This document shows positions 6,443 to 13,035 of a stretch of DNA of 22,854 nt, piece by piece. The translations under genes were made by a program, and so were the position numbers. The DNA comes from CAZAYB01 sp964489215 (GTDB lineage Bacteria; Planctomycetota; Phycisphaerae; Sedimentisphaerales; Anaerohalosphaeraceae): the NCBI GenBank assembly GCA_964489215.1, contig CAZAYB010000018.1, positions 1 to 22,854 of the forward strand, given 5' to 3'. The number at the start of each line of letters is the position of its first letter. Position 1 is the stretch's first letter. The notes under the pieces are model-generated. The model was given only the letters and a program-made list of their open reading frames with translations, did not search any database and had not been told where the DNA came from.

Positions 6443-8166
6443 AATACAAAAACCTCATTAGCTCAAACTTTCTGATACTGATTGTTTTTTTCGCCGCCGC
6501 CGCTCTGTTGCTCGCTCTGATTCAGCCTCCTGCCCATATTTCCTGGCTGGCATGGATTGCCATGGTGCCCTTCATATATGCCTCCGCCAAAAAAACAAAA
6601 ACAGCCCATCTGATCATAGCAAGTTACATAGCTGGACTCATATACTGGCTCGCGAACCTCTACTGGTTGGCATACGTCATCGTCCCAGGCTATATCTTTT
6701 GTGCAATTTACCTCGCATTATATTGGCCCTTAATGGCTGCAGTCTTCAGATACCTCTCAAAAAAAACAAAAATCTTCTTCCTTGCCGCACCATTATGCAT
6801 CGTTGCTCAGGAAGCACTGCAGGGAATTTTGATGACGGGTTTTAACTGGAGATTCCTCGCGCACAGTCAGTACCAAAACCTAACTTTGATACAAATTGCA
6901 GACATCACAGGCTCAGCTGGAATAACTCTTTTAATTGCGATAGTAAACGTACTCTTAGCAGAGCTGATCATCAATTACAGCCGCTCACAAAAGATAAACA
7001 AACTTGCATTTTCCCTGAAATCCGCTCTGATTATACTCTTGTTCTGCTTAATCATTCCTTATGGAAGATTCAGACTCGACCAGACCCGAAAAACTTCAAA
7101 GCCAGGCCCGCTCGTCGCTTCCGTACAGACCAGCATACCGTCTATGATTAAGGAGCTTGCCGACAACGGACCTGCCATTTTAGACCAGCTCATTGACTTA
7201 AGCTCCTCTGCTTTCAATAGCGGCGCAGACCTCGTAATCTGGCCGGAAACTATCGTACTCGCCTCTATGAACACTGAATACCTCCAACTCTGCCAGCCCT
7301 ACACACCCCCAAATGTCTACCACAGAAGAATCTCGAACCACGTAATAGCAAACAATGGCCGCCTGCTTTTCGGTGCCCACACCGCACAGATGAAAAGACA
7401 AAACGATGCATACATAGTCACCGACAGATACAACTCTGCATTCCTCTATAAACCTGACGGAACCCAAAGCCCGCAAAGATACGACAAAATCCACCTCGTA
7501 CCTTTTGGCGAATATGTACCTTTCGCAAAATTGGATTGGCTAAAAAATATGATCACCTTCCTGACCCCCTACGACTACGAATACAACCTCACCAAAGGCA
7601 CCTCACACACCGTTTTCGACATTACCGTTGACCAGAAAAAATACGACTTCGCTGTCATAATCTGTTACGAAGACACAGATGCCGACATAACAAGAAAAAA
7701 CGTGCTCGGAAAAGGCACTGAAAACAAAGCCGACTTCCTCGTAAACATAAGTAACGATGGCTGGTACGTCAGATACACTCCGAAAGTCATTTACTCAAGC
7801 GCAGAGCTGCCCCAGAGAACCGCAATTTCCGTTTTCAGAGCAGTCGAAAACAGAACCAGCATAATAAGAAGCGTAAACTCAGGCATAAGCTGCCTCATCT
7901 GTCCCACCGGAAAAATCAGTAATTCTTTCATAAAAGGAACACTTCCCGAACAAACTATGGAAAGACAGGTAGTGCAAGGATGGTTCACAGACCGAGTAAA
8001 AATAAACCATAAAATAACTTTTTTCACGAAACACGGACAATGGCTCGATAAATTAGCTATAGCCGTGTTTATCATTGTAATATCCGCTGGTATCGTGCAG
8101 ACTGTAAAAAAGAAGCTCAATAAATTTTGCAATAAAAAAATCTCGGAGCACAAAAATGAAGATTAA
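6439..8166 (+). CDS. lnt: Apolipoprotein N-acyltransferase
   Basis: This integral inner-membrane enzyme adds the third acyl chain to the N-terminal cysteine of diacylated lipoproteins. Several hydrophobic helices fill residues 1-200, a nitrilase-type domain follows (about 225-490), and a last membrane helix sits near 535-555. The catalytic triad is visible as Glu270 (WPETIV), Lys350 (YDKIHLVPFGEYVPF) and Cys409 (VIICYED). The 575 residues are somewhat longer than the roughly 510 of E. coli. The start is TTG, chosen because GAGGGA lies nine bases before it and because TTGA makes a 4-base overlap with the methyltransferase stop, a sign of translational coupling. The presence of Lnt implies triacylated lipoproteins and a Gram-negative-type envelope. 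Confidence 0.95.
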   Translation: MKYKNLISSNFLILIVFFAAAALLLALIQPPAHISWLAWIAMVPFIYASAKKTKTAHLIIASYIAGLIYWLANLYWLAYVIVPGYIFCAIYLALYWPLMAAVFRYLSKKTKIFFLAAPLCIVAQEALQGILMTGFNWRFLAHSQYQNLTLIQIADITGSAGITLLIAIVNVLLAELIINYSRSQKINKLAFSLKSALIILLFCLIIPYGRFRLDQTRKTSKPGPLVASVQTSIPSMIKELADNGPAILDQLIDLSSSAFNSGADLVIWPETIVLASMNTEYLQLCQPYTPPNVYHRRISNHVIANNGRLLFGAHTAQMKRQNDAYIVTDRYNSAFLYKPDGTQSPQRYDKIHLVPFGEYVPFAKLDWLKNMITFLTPYDYEYNLTKGTSHTVFDITVDQKKYDFAVIICYEDTDADITRKNVLGKGTENKADFLVNISNDGWYVRYTPKVIYSSAELPQRTAISVFRAVENRTSIIRSVNSGISCLICPTGKISNSFIKGTLPEQTMERQVVQGWFTDRVKINHKITFFTKHGQWLDKLAIAVFIIVISAGIVQTVKKKLNKFCNKKISEHKNED

Positions 8167-9136
8167 AAAATACTTTCCAATTGTGATAATTTTTTTCGCA
8201 ATGTCCCAGTTTCTTTTCGCTTTCCAGTTCCCCGGCTTTAGCAAGGACAAAAAAAACCAGGAATCTTTAAAGCACAAGGCCCTCGAAATACTCGAAAACG
8301 CACTCAACAGCAAAGACGGAATGGCTCGCGCAAATGCAATAGAAGTAATTGTAAACGCAGAACTTAAGCCTCTTTGCCCCGTCCTCCGGAAAATGACCCT
8401 CGACGGAGCACCTGCCGTAAGGTTCGCTGCCGCAGCCGCAATCGCAGACCTCCATGACCTAAAAGGATACAACCACCTGAAAGCTTTGCTGAAGGACAAA
8501 AACACTAATGTAAGACTCGCAGCCGCATACGCTTTGGCAAAATTAAACGACCCATCCCGGATCTCATATTTAAAAGCGGGACTAAAAAGTGATATTGAAA
8601 CAATTCAGGCAAATGCCGCCTTACTGATAGGAAAACTAAACCAAAGAAAATACTACAAGGACCTGAAAAAAATCCTCTCAAACACGGATTCTTCAGACAA
8701 AGTCAAAATACAGGTCATGGATTCCATCGCAAAGCTCGGATATGAAGACATTTACAAAAGATTGTGGTCACTGCTAATCAGCAAGCACCCTGATGATAAG
8801 GTGATGGGAATAAGGGCTATGGGCTCATTGGCCACTAAAGAGGCAAAGGACGCCATAACTACAATGCTCGCAGACGAGCTTTGGGAAGTAAAACTCGCCG
8901 CCGCCCAGCAGCTCGCCAAAATGGGTTCAAAAGAAGGCTTGCCGGAACTGTCACAATATCTCCGGAAAAACGCAAAATCTCTACACATTGACAATGTCGC
9001 AAACAAACTCGCTGCAATGGCAATTGGACCAATAAACCAGCCGGAAACTAACAAATATCTGAAAAATTTCATCAAATCAGACTCTATGCCACTAAAACTC
9101 GCCGCTTGTCAGTCTATTTTCATCATAGAAAAATAA
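8156..9136 (+). CDS. Exported HEAT-repeat protein
   Basis: This is a 326-residue alpha-solenoid protein of unknown partner. The N-terminus is a signal peptide (positive start, hydrophobic core, LFA before a likely cut after residue 22). The rest is a chain of HEAT/PBS-lyase-like repeats with recurring AVRFAAAAAIADL, NVRLAAAYALAKL and EVKLAAAQQLAKM units (around residues 87, 120 and 243), roughly 30-37 residues apart. Such solenoids normally act as binding scaffolds; no catalytic residues are apparent. The ATG lies inside the last codons of lnt (11-base overlap) with GGAG nine bases before it, so expression is probably coupled to lnt. A periplasmic place and a link to lipoprotein or envelope biology are inferences from the signal peptide and neighbours. 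Confidence 0.85.
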   Translation: MKIKKYFPIVIIFFAMSQFLFAFQFPGFSKDKKNQESLKHKALEILENALNSKDGMARANAIEVIVNAELKPLCPVLRKMTLDGAPAVRFAAAAAIADLHDLKGYNHLKALLKDKNTNVRLAAAYALAKLNDPSRISYLKAGLKSDIETIQANAALLIGKLNQRKYYKDLKKILSNTDSSDKVKIQVMDSIAKLGYEDIYKRLWSLLISKHPDDKVMGIRAMGSLATKEAKDAITTMLADELWEVKLAAAQQLAKMGSKEGLPELSQYLRKNAKSLHIDNVANKLAAMAIGPINQPETNKYLKNFIKSDSMPLKLAACQSIFIIEK

Positions 9137-9463
9137 TTACTCGTTAATATCGTTCCATGACGCTTTTTGACCTGTATTAAGGAGCGTGTTTGACCTTTTT
9201 TAACCCACAAATTATTCCGAAGAGCCAAAAAATGTAAATCTATAGCAAACAAAATCTTATCTGGCACAAAAATAACTTGACCTGGAAACTGCTTTAACGT
9301 AAAATTCCTTGAAATTTGTGGCCCATTTCGGCCTCCTTGACGATTAAAAGGATATAAAGAAGTGCAAATAGCCCGAAATGTGCCGGTTTAAGCACTTATA
9401 TTTGTCTATAATATTGCCGGACTGCTAAAAAAAGCCGACATGAAAAAGCGAAAGGAGTAATTC
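9137..9463 (+). other. Intergenic control region ahead of the elongation operon
   Basis: These 327 bases contain no credible gene. They hold four TTGAC motifs on the plus strand (starting at 9167, 9190, 9277 and 9337). The third has a well-placed -10. A second TATAAT lies at 9407-9412. CATTTCGG (9324-9331) and CCGAAATG (9373-9380) form an 8-base perfect inverted repeat that could be an operator or a leader hairpin. No terminator for the upstream HEAT gene was found. Confidence 0.5.
9277..9305 (+). promoter_or_regulatory. Promoter of the elongation operon
   Basis: TTGACC (9277-9282) and TAAAAT (9300-9305) are separated by the ideal 17 bases. Each matches the vegetative consensus at five of six positions. 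Initiation near 9312 would give a leader of about 150 bases carrying the CATTTCGG/CCGAAATG inverted repeat. The later TATAAT at 9407-9412 is a possible second start but lacks a clear -35. Confidence 0.55.
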
Positions 9464-10330
9464 GTGAGTAACCTTACCAAAATTCTGATTATTTTATTGT
9501 CCCTGTCTTCAATTTTCCTCTGCGGGGCCGTTATCACATATGTCGGAACTGCAAACAACTATAAAAAACAGGCCGATACATGGAAAAGTAGGTCAAGGGC
9601 TTCTGAAGCAGCTAGCGCACAGGCTTCAAAACAGCTAAACGAAAAAACCTCAGAATGGCAGGCACTAAAGGCTCAGCTCGAAGCTGAAAACCAGAGATTG
9701 CGTGACGAAAAAAACGAAATCGCCGTAGAGCTCAGAAACGCTGAAAGACAGAACCTCGAATACCAGGGAAGAGTAAACAGCTGGGCAGGGGTAGTTTCAA
9801 GCTTCGAACAGACAATCGCAAACATGGAACAAAGCAGAGACCTCATGCAGCAGCAGCTTGAAGATACCAGAGAGGACATGATCGCAGAAAGAAGAAAATT
9901 AAACGAAATAACTGCAAGCCTTTATGAAAAGATTGTTCAGCTCAAACAGCTCGAAGCGGACAGAAGAAGGTTCCTCGAGGAAAAACAGCAGCTCGAAGAG
10001 CAGATGACAAAAATAATGGATGGAACTCCTCAGACCCAAAAAACTCAGCCGGTTACTCAAAAACCAGGACAGGCTCAACCTGCTATGGACTCATACAGCT
10101 CTCCGACAGGGTTAAGCGGGGTAGTACATGAAATCAGTAATCAGCTCGTTACAATCTCGCTCGGTTCTGCCGATGGGGTAAAACAGGGAATGATCTTTCA
10201 CGCTACAAGAGGTGACGATTTCCTTGCTGATATCGTTATTACTGACGTAGACACAAACAAAAGTGCTGGTGTTCTTGAGCTCGTACAGGAAAGACCCAGA
10301 ATCGGCGATTATGTAAGCACAAGTCTCTAA
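9464..10330 (+). CDS. Membrane-anchored coiled-coil protein ahead of mreB (MreC-like layout)
   Basis: This 288-residue protein has one N-terminal membrane helix (about 5-27), a long heptad-rich coiled coil (about 32-185, rich in Gln, Glu, Arg and Leu), a Gln/Pro/Thr linker (about 187-215) and a C-terminal domain (about 219-288) with a likely beta-barrel pattern. The phrase SLGSADGVKQGMIF in the C-terminal domain resembles the strand-turn segment found in MreC-type beta domains. The overall layout is therefore helix, coiled coil, beta domain, as in MreC, although a true mreC exists downstream. The GTG start has AAAGGAG six bases before it. It heads the mre operon, so a role as a periplasmic partner of the elongation machinery is a fair inference. 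I do not recognise a named family. Confidence 0.85.
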   Translation: MSNLTKILIILLSLSSIFLCGAVITYVGTANNYKKQADTWKSRSRASEAASAQASKQLNEKTSEWQALKAQLEAENQRLRDEKNEIAVELRNAERQNLEYQGRVNSWAGVVSSFEQTIANMEQSRDLMQQQLEDTREDMIAERRKLNEITASLYEKIVQLKQLEADRRRFLEEKQQLEEQMTKIMDGTPQTQKTQPVTQKPGQAQPAMDSYSSPTGLSGVVHEISNQLVTISLGSADGVKQGMIFHATRGDDFLADIVITDVDTNKSAGVLELVQERPRIGDYVSTSL

Positions 10331-10345
10331 AATTTATAAAATATT

Positions 10346-10510
10346 ATGGCTAAACAAAATCAAAGACAAGCAGTTGCGATTAGTGACGTATACACGGCTA
10401 TACTGGCAATAGCGACTTTTGCCGTCGCTGCCACAGCAGGATTCGTGGTCTTCAAGTCTATGGCCTACTACGACACAATTTTCAAAATAGTAGATGCAGC
10501 GGGCCGATGA
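10346..10510 (+). CDS. Small single-helix membrane protein (54 aa)
   Basis: This short gene sits between the coiled-coil protein and mreB. It encodes 54 residues: a polar start (MAKQNQRQ), one long hydrophobic helix (about 16-39, rich in Ala, Val and Phe) and a short tail ending in AAGR. It begins 15 bases after the previous stop and ends 75 bases before the mreB start. There is no clear ribosome site, so it may rely on coupling with the gene before it. Evidence that it is real: it fills an otherwise empty operon gap, and its composition is that of a clean transmembrane segment. It probably inserts in the inner membrane with the coiled-coil protein. Function is unknown. Confidence 0.65.
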   Translation: MAKQNQRQAVAISDVYTAILAIATFAVAATAGFVVFKSMAYYDTIFKIVDAAGR

Positions 10511-10585
10511 ATGGATTCTGCAGTTCTTAGAGGTATTTTGCCGATAAGAATAGCAAGCTAAATTCTGTATTCGAAGGGAGTCACA

Positions 10586-11641
10586 GTGATCTTAGATACT
10601 ATCCTCGGCTGGTTCAGTATGGACATGGGCATTGACCTGGGGACTTGCAACACCCTCGTCTGTGTCAGAAACGAAGGTATCGTACTAAACGAACCTTCAG
10701 TTGTCGCTGTCAGAAAAGGAACCAACCAGGTACTAAATGACGGAGAGGCAGTTGGGCTCGTCGCAAGGGAAATGCTCGGAAAAACTCCAGGTTCTATTTC
10801 TGCTGTAAGACCGCTCAAAGATGGGGTAATCAGCGATTTCGAAATTACCGAAAGAATGCTCGGATATTTCATCAGAAAGGTACATGGAAGAGGAGGACTC
10901 GTAAGACCAAGGGTCGTTATCTCTGTACCAAGCGGAATTACAGCGGTTGAAAGAAGAGCTGTAATTGATTCCGCTGAAAGAGCAGGAGCAAGAAAAGTTT
11001 ACCTCGTGGATGAGCCGATGGCTGCTGGTATCGGTGCGGGACTGCCGATTACAGAACCTACTGCGTCCATGATTGTTGACATCGGGGGAGGAACTACCGA
11101 AGTAGCAATTATGAGCCTGGCGGACATAAGCACCTGTGAATCTATCAGAATCGGGGGAGACAATTTTGACGAAGCAATCATAAACCACTTAAAAAGAACA
11201 TACAACCTCCTTATCGGAGAACCCCGCGCTGAACAGGTAAAAGTACAGATCGGTTCTGCGGCTCCTCTCGAACAGGAGCTTACTATGGAAGTGGCAGGAA
11301 GGGATACGATCTCCGGACTGCCGAGAAAAATTGTAATAACAAGCGAAGAAATAAGAGAAGCCCTTAGAGAACCAATTGCAGGAATTATTGAAACCGTAAT
11401 GCAGACACTCGAAAAAGCTGACCCCGAGCTCGCTGCAGACCTTATTGATAACGGTGTGAATTTATGCGGCGGTGGCTCTCTGCTAAGAGGAATGGACACC
11501 GTATTGTCAAACGCGACCGGATTAAAGGTCATACTCGTCGATGACCCCTTAAGCTGCGTCGCAAGAGGAACAAGCGTATACCTCGAGAACCTGGAAATTT
11601 GGAAAGACACACTTGACCAGAACGGGTCATTCTGGGAGTGA
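10586..11641 (+). CDS. mreB: Rod-shape-determining actin homologue MreB
   Basis: This cytoplasmic actin-like ATPase forms membrane-bound filaments that position lateral wall synthesis. The nucleotide-binding signatures are present: phosphate-1 DLGTCN (residues 17-22; most MreB proteins have DLGTAN), phosphate-2 VDIGGGTT (164-171) and the adenosine motif GGGSLLRG (295-302). A hydrophobic, probably amphipathic N-terminus (1-12) would bind the membrane. The length of 351 is standard. The start is GTG with a strong GAAGGGAG five bases before it. mreC, mreD and mrdA follow in the usual order. The 16-residue open stretch just before it (10511-10561) is not convincing as a gene. Confidence 0.98.
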   Translation: MILDTILGWFSMDMGIDLGTCNTLVCVRNEGIVLNEPSVVAVRKGTNQVLNDGEAVGLVAREMLGKTPGSISAVRPLKDGVISDFEITERMLGYFIRKVHGRGGLVRPRVVISVPSGITAVERRAVIDSAERAGARKVYLVDEPMAAGIGAGLPITEPTASMIVDIGGGTTEVAIMSLADISTCESIRIGGDNFDEAIINHLKRTYNLLIGEPRAEQVKVQIGSAAPLEQELTMEVAGRDTISGLPRKIVITSEEIREALREPIAGIIETVMQTLEKADPELAADLIDNGVNLCGGGSLLRGMDTVLSNATGLKVILVDDPLSCVARGTSVYLENLEIWKDTLDQNGSFWE

Positions 11642-11694
11642 ACAAAAAATCAGGTCCATAACACGCGAAAATGTGATTTAATCGACTCACTGAC

Positions 11695-12519
11695 ATGGCT
11701 CGAAGCAAATTAAACTTACAAAAGGGTACCGTTTTCATAGGACTCTTTCTTATTGCTCTGATTTTACTGTTCCTGCCGCAGAGCATGACAAACAATCTGA
11801 ACCTCTTCTTCGCTGACGTCTTCGGACCAATTCTGTCAATTGGACAAAACACATCATCTGAAGTTTTCAGCCCCTTACCCTCAAATAAGGAATACGTCTC
11901 AAGAGCTGAATACAACAAGCTCCTCGCCGCCTATGACAACACCAGGGCTGACCTCATTACCGAACACAAAAGATTCGAAACTCTTGCAGGAATAAAAAGC
12001 GGCCTGCCAAAACCAGGCCCAGTATTAAGGCTGGCAGATGTAAGAAACATACAGCTAAGCGGGGCAGTAAGACAAATATACATAAACCGCGGAAAGGCCG
12101 ACGACATAAAAAAAGATTATTTCGTACTCGGGGAAAACAGTCTGATAGGTACTGTCGCTGAAGCAACCGAATGGTCCGCAAAAGTCAGACTGATTACAGA
12201 CTCCGACCACAGAATGAAAGTCTATATCTGGAGGGGTAAAAGCACATACATTTCGGGACAGATGATTGGAACAGGAACAGATACAGCAAAAATCCCGCTG
12301 CTTTCAAGAGAATATGACATAAAAAAAGGGGACATCGTTTACGCCGCTGACAAACCGGGTTTTCTTGAAACTCCTGTTGTTACCGGAAGAATAAAAAACG
12401 TAAAGCCAGATGAAGATAATCCGCTGCTCTGGGATATTAGTGTTAAACCGATATATGAAGTCGCCGACCTGAAAACTGTTGCAGTTGTGCTGCCCGACGA
12501 AATGGCACAGAAGGAGTAA
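11695..12519 (+). CDS. mreC: Rod-shape-determining protein MreC
   Basis: This bitopic inner-membrane protein lines up PBP2 and other wall enzymes with MreB filaments. It has a single helix (about 13-30), a short coiled coil (about 67-97) and a double beta-barrel periplasmic domain (about 105-268). The repeated turn patterns YINRGKADDIKKDYFVL and DIKKGDIVYAAD mark that domain. The length of 274 is normal. It starts 53 bases after mreB without an obvious ribosome site. The downstream mreD start carries a good site at this gene's 3' end. The identity rests on operon position plus domain pattern and is strong. Confidence 0.94.
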   Translation: MARSKLNLQKGTVFIGLFLIALILLFLPQSMTNNLNLFFADVFGPILSIGQNTSSEVFSPLPSNKEYVSRAEYNKLLAAYDNTRADLITEHKRFETLAGIKSGLPKPGPVLRLADVRNIQLSGAVRQIYINRGKADDIKKDYFVLGENSLIGTVAEATEWSAKVRLITDSDHRMKVYIWRGKSTYISGQMIGTGTDTAKIPLLSREYDIKKGDIVYAADKPGFLETPVVTGRIKNVKPDEDNPLLWDISVKPIYEVADLKTVAVVLPDEMAQKE

Positions 12520-12523
12520 TTTT

Positions 12524-13033
12524 ATGAGATGGTTTTCTTTTCTGATTCTCCTGCTTGTGGTAACACTGCTTGATTGCGGCCAGCTGCTGAACTTCCTCGC
12601 TTTCGGAAAGCAGAACATAAGGCCAGACCTGCTGCTGATAATGATGATTTTCTTCGCCGTAAAAACTGAAACAAAATATGCCGTAATAACTTCTTTCATC
12701 ATTGGTTTTGCCGCAGATATATCAGCCTCAGCAATGGGGCCCTATATGCTTACTTTCGGAATCCTTGGTTCTATACTTTCACAAATGAGAACTGTCTTCG
12801 TCATGAAGAGAATGATATACCAGGCACTGGTTATTTTCATACTGGGACTGATAACTCTTGCAATTGCAGAACTGCTCGTACTCGTCAAAACACACAATGC
12901 CGCAACTTTCAGTGCCGTCTTTGCTTCCGCCGTATACTCTGCCGTCATAGGACCTTTTATCTGGCCAATTTACGAAATATTCGCTTCTTTTATTGTACCG
13001 CGTAAAAATTCTTACCGTACCAGAATGCGTTAA
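12524..13033 (+). CDS. mreD: Rod-shape-determining membrane protein MreD
   Basis: This 169-residue, five-to-six-helix inner-membrane protein of the elongation complex sits between mreC and mrdA as expected. Hydrophobic segments lie roughly at residues 4-24, 32-46, 49-66, 71-84, 95-118 and 125-155. The family pattern of an Arg-Pro-Asp-Leu-Leu stretch near residue 33 and a Gly-Phe-Ala-Ala-Asp turn near residue 62 is present. A longer frame with an upstream ATG at 12479 overlaps mreC. I prefer 12524 because AAGGAG lies seven bases before it and the protein then begins directly with the first helix. Sequence conservation in MreD is low, so context carries much of the weight. Confidence 0.92.
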   Translation: MRWFSFLILLLVVTLLDCGQLLNFLAFGKQNIRPDLLLIMMIFFAVKTETKYAVITSFIIGFAADISASAMGPYMLTFGILGSILSQMRTVFVMKRMIYQALVIFILGLITLAIAELLVLVKTHNAATFSAVFASAVYSAVIGPFIWPIYEIFASFIVPRKNSYRTRMR

Positions 13034-13035
13034 AT

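Noticed and set aside
10511..10561. 16-codon frame between the 54-aa gene and mreB
   Set aside because: Very short, no proper ribosome site and no recognisable feature; likely chance.
12479..13033. MreD start at 12479
   Set aside because: It would overlap the end of mreC and add a hydrophilic leader; AAGGAG sits correctly for the ATG at 12524.
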